Positions 16,521-25,300 of a DNA stretch of 32,000 nucleotides are shown here, piece by piece. Both the position numbers and the translations under genes were made by a program. The stretch lies in contig JACKET010000032.1 of NCBI GenBank assembly GCA_020632875.1, positions 1 through 32,000 of the forward strand, read 5' to 3'. Source of the DNA: Alphaproteobacteria bacterium (GTDB lineage: Bacteria > Myxococcota_A > UBA796 > GCA-2862545). The notes beneath the pieces are model-generated. The model was given only the letters and a program-made list of their open reading frames with translations, ran no database searches and was not told the DNA's origin. Within the stretch, counting starts at the first letter, position 1; every line of letters starts with the position of its first letter.

Positions 16521-17411
16521 ATGCGAATGCTCCTCCCGCTCGTGGCAATGGCCTGCGTCCGTCCAGGGTTCGACGACGTGCCGATCGACGAGGCCCACCT
16601 CTCCCGGTACGACCTGGACCGGTTCGCCGTGATCGGCGGACCCCAGGGCGGCGACGCGATCCTGCACTGGGACGGGCCCGAGGGCCCCGGCGCGCTCCCG
16701 GTCGCGCTGCGGGGCGGGTCGGCGGGGCTGATCCTCGACTTCGCGCTCGACCTCGACGAACGGGAGTCCGTGACCGTCGAGCTGGACGACGTGGACGACC
16801 CCATGCTCTCCGACGTGCTCGGCACGTACCGCTCGGCATCCTGGTCGCTCACGCTCGGCCTCGGCGGCGCGTCGAACCAGCTCCGCAACGGGGCGGGCGT
16901 CGCGATCGACGAGACGCACTTCACCGCGGGGGCCGGGATCTACGCCGGGGTCGGCTGGCTGCGCATCCGTCCCGGCGGCAACGACGGAGACGCCGACGAC
17001 ACGGGGTTCCCGGAGGCCGACGTCGACACGGACGCCGACACGGAAGCCGATGCCGACACGGACGCCGATGCCGACACGGACGCCGACACCGACACCGACA
17101 CCGACGCCGACACGGACACCGATTCGGACACGGACGCCGATTCGGACACGGACGCCGATTCGGACACGGACGCCGACTCGGACTCGGACAGCGATGCCGA
17201 CTCGGACAGCGACTCGGACTCGGATTCGGACTCGGACCCGGGCGGCGGCTCACGGTCGTCCTCCGGGTGCGCCTGTCTCGGGGAAGCCGGCGCAGAGGCC
17301 TGTGGGTGCGGGACCCCCGCGCCGGGCGGGCTGATCGCGGGCCTCCTCGCCCCCTTCGTGGTGAGGCGCCGACGCGGTCCCGGTCTCCCGCGCCCGGGGG
17401 CAACGCGCTGA
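16521..17411 (+). CDS. Asp/Thr-repeat surface protein with MYXO-CTERM-like tail (296 aa)
   Basis: The product starts with a signal peptide with a possible but imperfect lipobox (LVAMAC). A domain of about 140 residues of unknown fold follows. Residues 167-239 are a low-complexity stalk of Asp alternating with Thr, Ala and Ser. The end has a Cys-rich patch (CACLGEAGAEACGCG), a hydrophobic helix (GLIAGLLAPFVV) and an Arg cluster, the layout of the MYXO-CTERM surface-sorting tail of Myxococcota, though longer after the Arg cluster than usual. The stalk probably holds the N-terminal domain away from the envelope and may bind cations. ATG 16521 is chosen since it follows TACGCT by 6 nt; the frame opens at GTG 16500 inside the promoter. 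No partner is known; it shares promoter layout with the histidine kinase. Confidence 0.82.
   Translation: MRMLLPLVAMACVRPGFDDVPIDEAHLSRYDLDRFAVIGGPQGGDAILHWDGPEGPGALPVALRGGSAGLILDFALDLDERESVTVELDDVDDPMLSDVLGTYRSASWSLTLGLGGASNQLRNGAGVAIDETHFTAGAGIYAGVGWLRIRPGGNDGDADDTGFPEADVDTDADTEADADTDADADTDADTDTDTDADTDTDSDTDADSDTDADSDTDADSDSDSDADSDSDSDSDSDSDPGGGSRSSSGCACLGEAGAEACGCGTPAPGGLIAGLLAPFVVRRRRGPGLPRPGATR
17019..17237 (+). repeat. coding microsatellite of GAC/GCC/ACG units
   Basis: About 220 bp of short tandem units (6- and 18-bp steps such as GACGCCGATTCGGACACG) encode the Asp-Thr/Ala/Ser stalk of the 296-aa surface protein. The 18-bp step is cleanest near 17118-17175. Such tracts can change length by slippage while staying in frame. 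Confidence 0.85.
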
Positions 17412-17572
17412 AAGCCGCCTGCTACCGCTTCTTGCGCGCGGACAGCGACCGCCGGCCCCACGCGCCACCGCCGACGAATCCGGGGTGTCCCGCCACGTCC
17501 CGGCGGCTGCCGCGCGGGCGCGTCCGTCGCCTCCGTTCGCGGGGGCTGGCGATCCGGCGGGCGCGCAGCGGA

Positions 17573-17578
17573 TACACT
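17573..17578 (+). promoter_or_regulatory. -10-like hexamer of the module B operon
   Basis: TACACT ends 6 nt before ATG 17585, the spacing expected for a leaderless message. Unlike the four related promoters of this locus, no 11-bp-spaced heptamers are found 22 nt upstream. The remaining intergenic bases 17412-17572 hold nothing I can name. Confidence 0.45.
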
Positions 17579-17584
17579 TCGCCC

Positions 17585-18550
17585 ATGTTCCAGCTCCAGG
17601 TCCTCGACGTCGACGGCAACCCCACGTCCTCGCGTCCGCTCTCGGCGGAGCCGACGTACCTCGGTCGGGCGCCGAACAACGACGTCGTGCTCGAGCGGCC
17701 CAGCATCAGCGGGCGGCACCTCGCCGTGTGGGTGGCCCAGGGCCAGATCTGGGTCGAAGACCTCGGGTCCCGCAACGGCACGTTCCGCGCGAACGGCCAG
17801 CGCATCCGCACCCCCGTGCGCGTGCGCGACGGCGAGGAGATCCGCATCGGCACCGATGTGCGCGTGCGCTTCGAGGGCGAGGCCGACTTCGACCTGGCAT
17901 CGCCCATCGTGCTCGTCGAAGACCTCGAGGCCGCGGTGTCGTACCCGGTCCGCGGCTCGCGCTTCGTGATCGCCGACAGCGACGACGCCGACATCCGCGT
18001 GTCGGGGGCGCCCTACACGGTGCTCCTGCTGCACGCGAACGGCGAGGCGTGGGTCGGCACCGACGAGGAGGAGGGTCCGGTCGAGCTCGGCCGTCCGTTC
18101 GAGGTCGCCGGGCACCGCTTCGCGCTGAAGGGCTCGAGCCAGCAGGTCTCGGCGACGTGGGACGTCGATCGCGAGCGCTACCCGTACACGGTCTACGCGT
18201 CGCTCGACGGGCCCCAGGGCTCGGTGGCCGTGATCGAAGAGCCCGGCACGGGCCGCTCGTACCGCGTCACCGCCGAGAACCGCGCGACGCTGCTGTACCT
18301 GCTCGTGCGGCAGCTGCAGAACGACCGCCAGCGCGACCTGCCCGCCACTCACGAGGGCTGGATGACCGACACCGATCTGGCGACGGGCATCTGGGGTCGG
18401 GCGGGCATCAGCCGCAACCTGAACGTGCTGGTGTCGCGGGTGCGCAGCGAGCTCCGCACGGCCGGCTTCAATCCGTGGTTCATCGAGAAGCGGAAGGGCC
18501 ACACGCGGCTGCAGCTCGAAGACGTGCGTGCCGACGAGGGCGAGGGATGA
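17585..18550 (+). CDS. FHA-winged-helix regulator, module B (321 aa)
   Basis: An N-terminal FHA domain is complete (residues 23-90): GR at 27-28, the phosphothreonine-contacting SISGRH at 40-45 and RNGT at 63-66. A second, degenerate FHA-like fold may occupy about 120-182 (GTDEEEGPVELG). The C-terminal 95 residues look like an OmpR-type winged helix: TLLYLLVRQL, then GIWGR at 268-272, the recognition-helix-like LNVLVSRVRSEL and a wing near KGHTRLQL. FHA domains bind phosphothreonine, so the kinase two genes downstream may control it by phosphorylation of itself or a partner; that is inference. The start ATG 17585 follows a -10-like TACACT by 6 nt. The stop overlaps the next start (ATGA). The 178-aa regulator at 21602-22138 shares the winged-helix pattern. 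Confidence 0.9.
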   Translation: MFQLQVLDVDGNPTSSRPLSAEPTYLGRAPNNDVVLERPSISGRHLAVWVAQGQIWVEDLGSRNGTFRANGQRIRTPVRVRDGEEIRIGTDVRVRFEGEADFDLASPIVLVEDLEAAVSYPVRGSRFVIADSDDADIRVSGAPYTVLLLHANGEAWVGTDEEEGPVELGRPFEVAGHRFALKGSSQQVSATWDVDRERYPYTVYASLDGPQGSVAVIEEPGTGRSYRVTAENRATLLYLLVRQLQNDRQRDLPATHEGWMTDTDLATGIWGRAGISRNLNVLVSRVRSELRTAGFNPWFIEKRKGHTRLQLEDVRADEGEG

Positions 18551-19386
18551 TCCTGGCCCTCGGGGTCGCGTGGGCGGCCTGTCCGCCGGACACCGGCGTG
18601 GCGCGATGGCGCGATTCGCTCGGCACGGCGGAGTCCGCGTTCGTCGCGCTCGACACGGCGGGCTTCCAGGCGGGCGTCGAGGCGGCCCAGCGCGAGGTCG
18701 GCTGCCTCACCGAGCCGCTCGAGCCGGGCGATGCGGTGCGGTTCCACCTGCTGCTGGGTCTCGCGATCTACACCCGCGGCAATGCCGAGGACGCGCGGCT
18801 CTCGTTCGCCGCGGCACGCGCGGTCGACCCGGGGGCCACGCTCGACTTCGCGCTGGTGCCCGAGGGCCACGAGGTGCACGACCTCGTCGCCGGGGCACGG
18901 GTCGCGGGTGAGACCCGCACCGTGGCTGCGCCCGAAGCCGGCCGCCTGCTGTTCGACGGCCGCGCGACCCTCGACCGGCCCGCCGACCGCCCCACGCTGG
19001 CGCAGTGGATCGCCGCCGACGCCGCGAAGGGCGACTACCTCGACATCGACGAGGTGCTGTTCGACTACCCGACGAAGGCGCCGGCGCCCGGCCCGGCTCC
19101 GGTGCCGGGCCCCGCTCCGGCGCCCGTGCCCGGCTCGAAGAAGCGCGGCCTGTCGGCGGGCCGCGTCGTGCTGCTCGCCGGATCGGCCGTCGCGCTCGGA
19201 ACGTCCGGGGTGCTGTACGGCGTCGGGGCCCAGCGCGCCGCGGCGCTCGACGGGCCGCACGATCCCAGCGTCACCCTCGGGGATCTCGAGGCCATGCGCA
19301 CCGACGCCAACCGCTGGGTCGTCGGCAGCGGCGTGGCCGCGGGCGTCGGGCTCGTGGGGGCCGTGGGCTTCGCGGTGGTGCGTTGA
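18547..19386 (+). CDS. TPR-like protein with two C-terminal membrane helices, module B (279 aa)
   Basis: The product opens with a short signal peptide (MILALGVAWAAC). A helical TPR-like part follows (FHLLLGLAIYTRGNAEDARL, then SFAAARAVDP), then a segment LLFDGRATLDRPADRP and a Pro/Ala-rich linker. Two hydrophobic helices close it (about 202-222 and the last 25 residues). It is the module B counterpart of 12982-13782. Its start overlaps the regulator stop by 4 bp, and its stop overlaps the kinase start (TTGA at 19383-19386), so the whole operon is coupled. Most of it should lie outside the inner membrane. It may sense or present something to the kinase; no family name can be given. Confidence 0.85.
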   Translation: MILALGVAWAACPPDTGVARWRDSLGTAESAFVALDTAGFQAGVEAAQREVGCLTEPLEPGDAVRFHLLLGLAIYTRGNAEDARLSFAAARAVDPGATLDFALVPEGHEVHDLVAGARVAGETRTVAAPEAGRLLFDGRATLDRPADRPTLAQWIAADAAKGDYLDIDEVLFDYPTKAPAPGPAPVPGPAPAPVPGSKKRGLSAGRVVLLAGSAVALGTSGVLYGVGAQRAAALDGPHDPSVTLGDLEAMRTDANRWVVGSGVAAGVGLVGAVGFAVVR

Positions 19387-20978
19387 GCGAGCCCACCCCG
19401 CTCCTGCCGGGCGTCACGCTCGATCGCTACCAGGTGATCGGCCCGCTCGGCTCGGGGGGCATGGCGGACGTGCACGTCGTCGAGCACGTCGAGCTCGGCA
19501 CCCGCCACGCATTGAAGGTCCTGCGCGTCGTGATGCCGGGCCTCTCCGAGCGCCTCGTCATGGAGGGCCGGCTGCAGGCGAAGCTGCGGCACCCGAACGT
19601 CGTGTCGGTCACCGACATCGTGCGGATCGACGGCACCCCCGGCCTCGTGATGGAGCTCGTGGTCGGTCCGTCGCTCGACCGGCTCCTCGCCGCATACCAG
19701 CCGAACACCGAGCAGATCGACGCCATCGCGCGCGGGATCATGGCCGGGCTCGCCGCGGCGCACGCGGTGGGCGTGGTGCACCGCGACCTCAAGCCGGCCA
19801 ACGTCATGCTCGCGGTCGACGAGGGGCGCGTGGTCCCGAAGGTCACCGACTTCGGGCTCGCGAAGGCCCTGAACCCCGACGACGCGCCGTCGATGGCGAC
19901 CCGCAGCGGGGCCACGCTCGGCACGCCGACCTTCATGGCCCCCGAGCAGTTCCGCAGCGCGAAGGGCGTCGACCACCGCGCCGACCTGTTCTCCCTCGGT
20001 GCCGTGCTCTACGAGCTCGTGTCGGGCGTCCCCGCTTTCCACGGCGCGGACCTGATCACGATCTACGAGCAGACCTCGAAGGCCGGGTACCGCCCGCTGC
20101 GCGAGGTCGCGCCCAACGTGCCGGCCCGCATGGAGCGCGCCATCGTCGCCGCGCTGCAGCCCGATCCCGCCGATCGGCCCGCGTCCGTCGACGCCCTGCT
20201 CGCCTTGTGGACCGACGGGGTCGAAGCGCCGTCGGGCGCCTGGGAGGCGCCGCACGTCGACCTGGTCTCGAGCCTCGCATCCGACCCGGGCGTGGCGTCG
20301 CCGCGCACGCAGACGGTCGACGAGGCGCCGTCGCTCGGCGCGGCCATCGCTCCGAGGCCCGTGGCGTCGGACCCTTCGCTGCTGCTCCCCGCTCCCGAGC
20401 CGCGGCGCGGGGGTCTGTGGGCCGGTCTCGTCGCGCTGGCCGTCGCGGGGCTGGTCCTCGGGGGCGGTGCCGCGGTCGGCGTGCTGGTCGCGGCGGGTGC
20501 CTTCGGGATGGGTGCGCCGGTGGACGACCCCGCTCCGGTGCCGTCCCCGTCGGCGGATCCGGAGCCCGTGCCCGCACCGATGCCGTCGCCCATGGTTCCA
20601 TCGCCCGCGGCGCCCAGCGGTCCCGCGCCCGTGCCCACCCCGTCTCCAGCGCCGACCCCGTCTCCAGCGCCGATCCCGTCTCCAGCGCCGACAGCGTCCC
20701 CCGATCCGGCTCCCGCGCCGGTCCCCGATCCGACGCCCGAGCCCGCCGCTCCGGCTCCGATGGGGCCCGACGCCGCCGAGGTGTCCCTCGATGGCGCCCC
20801 TCGCGGGTTCCTCGTCGATCGCGACTCGGGCGCCCGCTTCGACTTCGGCGCCGTGCCCGCGGGCGTCTACAACGTTTACGTGTACTTCGACGACCGCGAG
20901 CCCACGCGCGTCCTCCTCCTCCGCCTCGCGCCGGGGGAGACGCGCCAGGTCCGCTGCCAGGGGGAGTTCTGCCGATGA
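19383..20978 (+). CDS. membrane Ser/Thr protein kinase, module B (531 aa)
   Basis: The kinase domain (residues 14-275) is complete: glycine loop GSGGMADV (23-30), Lys45, HRDLKPAN with Asp135, DFG at 156-158 and APE at 186-188. One hydrophobic helix (about 345-375) follows, then a long Pro/Ala/Ser linker built partly from 18-bp DNA repeats. The extracytoplasmic end contains VPAGVYNVYVYFD and two Cys (VRCQGEFCR). Architecture and many motifs match module A's kinase (for example LRHPNVVSVTDIVR, RADLFSLGAVLYELVSG). The start is TTG 19383, overlapping the previous stop; no ATG or GTG in frame lies nearby, and the kinase domain begins 14 residues later. The stop overlaps the lipoprotein start. The domain outside the membrane could contact the MopE-type lipoprotein. 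Confidence 0.94.
   Translation: MSEPTPLLPGVTLDRYQVIGPLGSGGMADVHVVEHVELGTRHALKVLRVVMPGLSERLVMEGRLQAKLRHPNVVSVTDIVRIDGTPGLVMELVVGPSLDRLLAAYQPNTEQIDAIARGIMAGLAAAHAVGVVHRDLKPANVMLAVDEGRVVPKVTDFGLAKALNPDDAPSMATRSGATLGTPTFMAPEQFRSAKGVDHRADLFSLGAVLYELVSGVPAFHGADLITIYEQTSKAGYRPLREVAPNVPARMERAIVAALQPDPADRPASVDALLALWTDGVEAPSGAWEAPHVDLVSSLASDPGVASPRTQTVDEAPSLGAAIAPRPVASDPSLLLPAPEPRRGGLWAGLVALAVAGLVLGGGAAVGVLVAAGAFGMGAPVDDPAPVPSPSADPEPVPAPMPSPMVPSPAAPSGPAPVPTPSPAPTPSPAPIPSPAPTASPDPAPAPVPDPTPEPAAPAPMGPDAAEVSLDGAPRGFLVDRDSGARFDFGAVPAGVYNVYVYFDDREPTRVLLLRLAPGETRQVRCQGEFCR
20640..20693 (+). repeat. three 18-bp tandem repeats in the kinase linker
   Basis: CCGTCTCCAGCGCCGACC and two one- or two-base variants follow each other at 20640, 20658 and 20676, encoding PSPAPT/I units. 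They lengthen the periplasmic Pro-rich linker of the module B kinase. Confidence 0.9.
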
Positions 20979-21598
20979 GCCGGTTGTGGTTGCTGTTGCT
21001 CGGCGGCTGCGCGTACGTCACCGACTCCGACTTCGAGGCGGTGGTGGACGCCGACGGGGACGGGTTCCGCGACCTGCGATGGGAGGGCACGGACTGCGAC
21101 GACGCCGATCCCGACATCCACCCGACGGCCGAAGAGGTCTGGTACGACGGGGTGGATCAAGACTGCGCCGGCGACAACGACTACGACGCCGACGGCGACG
21201 GCCAGCTCGCGGAAGACCACGGTGGAGCCGACTGCGACGACACCGATCCGCTCGTGAACCCCGTGATCGGCGAGATCCCCGAAGACGGTCGCGACAACGA
21301 TTGCGACGGCGAGGTCGACGAGGTGTTGTCTGCAGTCGACGGCGACGGCGACGGCATCTCCGAGGCCGAGGGCGACTGTGACGACACCGATCCCGACGTG
21401 AATCCGCAGCGGGACGAGGTCTACTACAACGCCAAGGACGACGACTGCGACCCGTCCACGGTCGACACGGATCAGGACGCCGACGGCTGGCACGTCCCCC
21501 AGGACTGCAACGACACCGACCCGAACATCAACCCGGGCCAGCCCGACAACCCGCTCACGCCGCTGATCCAGGAGGACTGCAGCGGCGGCATCCTGTAG
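20975..21598 (+). CDS. MopE-type repeat lipoprotein, module B (207 aa)
   Basis: A lipoprotein signal (MSRLWLLLLGGC, lipobox Cys12) is followed by a VDADGDGFRD start and four MopE-like repeats (DCDD...HP...VWYDGVDQDC; DCDDTDPLVNP...DCDGEVDE; DCDDTDPDVNP...DDDCDP; DCNDTDPNINPGQ). It is the short counterpart of the 14-repeat protein of module A; the first repeat and signal align well (both run into a D-A-D-G-D-G-(F/Y) start). It is the last gene of the coupled operon, with an ATGA overlap to the kinase. Expected outside the cytoplasm, bound to a lipid anchor, with probable metal-binding Asp loops. It ends 3 bp from the stop of the convergent regulator gene. Confidence 0.9.
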   Translation: MSRLWLLLLGGCAYVTDSDFEAVVDADGDGFRDLRWEGTDCDDADPDIHPTAEEVWYDGVDQDCAGDNDYDADGDGQLAEDHGGADCDDTDPLVNPVIGEIPEDGRDNDCDGEVDEVLSAVDGDGDGISEAEGDCDDTDPDVNPQRDEVYYNAKDDDCDPSTVDTDQDADGWHVPQDCNDTDPNINPGQPDNPLTPLIQEDCSGGIL

Positions 21599-21601
21599 CG
21601 G

Positions 21602-22138
21602 TCAGTCCTCGGGCCGCAGCCACAGGCCCCGCACGCCCGCGACGCTCTGCGCGGCCCGGTGCAGCGAGGCCACCGCGCCGGTGTCGCCTCGGCGGACCCG
21701 TGCCAGCGCGCGGTTCAGCTCTTCGACGGCCTCGCGCGCCACGTCGAGCTCGTTGCGCGGCGGCGCCAGCCGGAGGAGCCCGTCGTTCGCTTCGATCACG
21801 GCCGGATCGATACCGTTCCGCTCGAGGGACGCGCGGATCCGGTGGAGCGTCGTGTGCATCAGGCCCGTCGACGACATCCGGCCCCAGATCGTGCGGCGCA
21901 GCCGGTGCGCGCTGACCCAGCGGTCCGGCGAGCGCGCACCCTCGGTGACCAGGATGGCCATGAAGGTCGCCCGGATGAGCGAGCGCATCGACACCTTCTG
22001 CCCGTCCTCGTGGCACACGACGACCCGCGGTCGCTGGTGCGCGAAGTCGCAGACGACCGACACACCGGACGCTGCGTGCAGCCGGGACGAGCCCGCGAGG
22101 GGGAGCTGGAACTGCGGAGGGAGCTGGGTGAGGTCCAT
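21602..22138 (-). CDS. winged-helix transcription regulator (178 aa)
   Basis: The product has an unassigned first 45 residues (beta-rich, with VVCDFAHQRPRVVVC), then an OmpR/SARP-type winged helix (about 50-127): SLIRATFMAILVTEG, TIWGR at 83-87, the recognition-helix-like TTLHRIRASL and a wing at NDGLLRLAPP. A helical tail of about 50 residues ends it. The IWGR-N10-RxRxxL pattern is shared with the FHA regulator at 17585-18550. The start ATG 22138 follows a GACGCT hexamer by 6 nt; a GTG at 22171 would lie inside the operator repeats. Its own promoter carries three TGAAGC direct repeats, also found before module A, so autoregulation and control of module A are likely. No receiver or sensor domain is visible. 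Confidence 0.82.
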   Translation of the reverse strand: MDLTQLPPQFQLPLAGSSRLHAASGVSVVCDFAHQRPRVVVCHEDGQKVSMRSLIRATFMAILVTEGARSPDRWVSAHRLRRTIWGRMSSTGLMHTTLHRIRASLERNGIDPAVIEANDGLLRLAPPRNELDVAREAVEELNRALARVRRGDTGAVASLHRAAQSVAGVRGLWLRPED

Positions 22139-22144
22139 GGAGAG

Positions 22145-22202
22145 AGCGTCGCCCGCCGGGCGAGAAGGCACAGCTTCAAGGGTGCTTCACGGATCGCTTC
22201 AC
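22145..22202 (-). promoter_or_regulatory. regulator promoter with three TGAAGC repeats
   Basis: Read on the minus strand, TGAAGC occurs three times (GCTTCA on the plus strand at 22196-22201, 22184-22189, 22173-22178), stepped by 12 and 11 bp. Exactly 22 nt separate the last from GACGCT (22150-22145), which ends 6 nt before ATG 22138. The block matches 13823-13852 closely. Confidence 0.6.
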
Positions 22203-22320
22203 GGATCGGCAGGGAGAACCTGGAGTCATCGAGTGTTTCCACGGTCGCGGGTGTCGGTCTGGCGGGCGTGCGCGCCGGATCCGGGAGAGCGGCGCCCGAT
22301 TTCCGGACGATGGGGGGGTA

Positions 22321-22390
22321 TGTCACCTGTGTCACACCCTGAAGTGTAGGTACAACACCGAGGGTACGCCTCCTTCATCGAATTGGAGGT
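22321..22390 (+). promoter_or_regulatory. promoter region and ribosome-binding site of the giant repeat protein gene
   Basis: A TGTCAC repeat (22321-22326 and 22330-22335) lies upstream of -10-like candidates TACAAC (22351-22356) and TACGCC (22365-22370). GGAGGTGAG directly precedes ATG 22394 and is the strongest ribosome-binding site in the window. I cannot decide between the two -10 candidates. The stretch 22203-22320 shows nothing further. Confidence 0.4.
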
Positions 22391-22393
22391 GAG

Positions 22394-25300
22394 ATGACCC
22401 GCGCCCGTGTCCCCCGCAGCCTCGTGCTGTCGCTCGCCCTCGCCGCACCTCTCCAGGTGCGCGCCGAGGGCTCCGCCGATTCAGGCCTGGCCGGACAGGG
22501 CCTCGTCGACACGACGGACCTGTTCCTCGACATCCTCGCGCAGGGCGAGGTGGTGACGTTCACCGGAGAGGGCGCGCTGACGATCTTCGGCGCCGGGCTG
22601 CTCGGGCTGCCGGTCGTCCTGCTCGATGGCCAGTCGTTCCCGCTGTCGCCGCGCGCGAACGGGCAGCCCTGGTCCGTCCGTATCGATCTCGTCGACGCCG
22701 ACAGCGCATGGGACGTGACGGTGCGCGATTCGGGCACCCCGAAGCCAGGCCGCCTGCACGCGTATTCGTGGGAGCTCGCTTCGGGCTCGTTCGCGGAGAG
22801 CGCCGCGTTCACGGGCTCGCTGTATGCGCTGGTCCCCGGAGGCACCGACGGTGCGGACGGCGTCGTTGAGTGGGCCGCGGCGGGCCTCGGCGGCAACGAG
22901 TGGGTGATCCGCGCGAACGCGACCGGGATCCTCGGGAGCCCCGGCCGGTCGGGCCCGATCGCGGGGGCCAACGTCCCCGAGCTGTATCCGCTGTACCTGC
23001 ATCCGCCCGAGCGCGCGGCGTACGGTGCGCTGGAGGCCGCGGTGTCGGACGCGACGTTCGTGTCCGACTCGACCTGCGCGGTCGCCGACGCCACGGGCAG
23101 CGGCACGTTCGGCTTCACGAGCGCGACGGACGGCACCTACCACGTGCTGTGCGACCTCTCGGGTGACGGCGTGGCCGACCCGACGGACCCCGCCGACCTC
23201 CACCTGACCGGCGAGGCCCAGGCGGGCGCGAACACCGTGGACTGGGAGGGCGAGGGCCCCGATGGTGCCGTGTCCGCGGGCTCGTACCTGTGCGAGGTGC
23301 TCGTGACGGTGGGCGAGGTGCACCTGCCGCTGCGCGACGTGGAGACCTCGTACGCGGGCTTCCGGATGTTCGCGGTGGCGGCGGACGGCACGCGCAGCGG
23401 GATGCCCCAGCTCTGGGACGACAGCGCCGTGCAGGACGATGCGGTGATGATGCCGAACGGCGAGCTGGGCGCCGAACGCACGGGGCCGCTCGGGATCGAG
23501 CCGGGCGAGTACGGGGACGCGCCGGAGGCGAACGTCGACGCGCGCGCCTGGGGCGACTTCACCGGCGACGGCAAGCTCGACAACGCGTGGGCGGACACGT
23601 GGAGCTTCCTGTCCCGCAGCACGAGCGCCGCGTTCGTGGTGGTCGTGGACGACGCCACCGCGGACTCCGACGGCGACGGCCTGGTGGACCGGGCCGAGAC
23701 CTGCGACCTCGGCACCGACGCGTTCGACGCGGACACGGACGACGACGGGCTGTCGGACGGCGAAGAGCTCGGCGGAGACGGGGTGTTCGACATCGGCGCG
23801 GACACCGACCCCCTCGACGCGGACACGGACGACGACGGCCTGTCGGACGGCGAGGAGACGGTGGGCGCCGATGGCCTGCCCGGCACGGGCGACGAGACCG
23901 ACCCGCGCGTGGAGGACACCGACGACGACGGCCTCCAGGACGGCACGGAGCGCGGGCGTGCGACGGGCCTCCCCGGCGGGACGAGCGACTCCGGCGTCGC
24001 GTACACCGGCACGAGCGGGGCCTTCACGCCCGACGCGGACCCGTCCACCACGACCGATCCCGTGGTGGCGGACTCCGATGGCGACGGGCTCGACGACGGC
24101 GCCGAGGACCTCGACGGCAACGGCCGCTTCGACGGGGACCGTGCGGGCACCGCGAACGACGAGACCGACCCGAACGACATCGACACCGACGGCGACTCCC
24201 TCTCCGACGCGCTCGAGGGCGGGGCCGGCGGTCCCGACGCCGATGGGGACGGCACGATCGACGCCCTCGACCCCGATCCGGTCGACGACCTCGACGGCGA
24301 CGGGCTGTCCAACAGCGAAGAGGCGCTCTTCGGGACGGACCCCGAGGACCCCGACACCGACGGCGACGGGCTCTCCGACCTCGAAGAGGTGCGCGGCGCC
24401 GACGGCGCCCCCGGAACGGGTGACGAGACGTTCCCCCTCGACGCGGACACCGATGACGACGGCCTCTCCGACGGCGACGAGGTGGACATCACGGGCACGG
24501 ACCCCACCGAGGCCGACACCGACGGCGACGGGCTCCAGGACGGCACGGAGCTCGGGGTCACGTCCCCCGTCGCGAGCGGCACCAACGGGAACGGCTTCGG
24601 CCATGCCGGCACGGACGTCTCCGTCTTCGTCCCCGACGCGGACCCGGGTACGACGACCGATCCGCTCGACGGCGACAGCGACGGCGACGGGCTGGCGGAC
24701 GGCGCCGAAGACCTCGACCACGACGGCGCGTTCGCGGGCGACCAGCCGGGGACGGCCGACGACGAGACGGATCCGAACGACACCGACAGCGACGGCGACG
24801 GCTTCGACGACGCGCTGGAAGGCGGAGCGGGCGGTCCCGACCTCGATGGCGACGGGACGATCGACGCCCTCGACCCCGACTCGGGCGGCGACGGCGACGG
24901 CGACGGGCTCTCCGACGCGGAGGAAGCGGACGCCGGTACCGACCCGACGGTGGCCGACACCGACGGCGACGGGGTCTCCGATGGCGACGAGGTGGCCGGT
25001 CCCGACGGCGTGCCGGGCACGGGCGACGAGTCCGATCCGCTCGACGCGGACGCGGACGACGACGGCCTGTCCGACGGCGACGAGCGCCTCGGCGCGGACG
25101 GCATCCCCGGGACCGGCGACGAGACCGACCCGAACGTGGCGGACACCGACGACGACGGCCTGCAGGACGGCACGGAGCGCGGTGTGGACGCGGGGATCCC
25201 CGCCGGCACGAGCCCCGGCGGCATCCCGTTCGGCGGCACCGACCCGGCCGTGTTCGTGCCGGACGCCGATCCCTCCACCACGACGGACCCGGTCGACGCG

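Noticed and set aside
22321..22370. The 11-bp heptamer plus 22-nt plus NACGCT arrangement before the giant repeat gene
   Set aside because: A CTGAAGTG and a TACGCC are present, but the spacing is about 20 nt and no second heptamer 11 bp away fits; not counted as a member.
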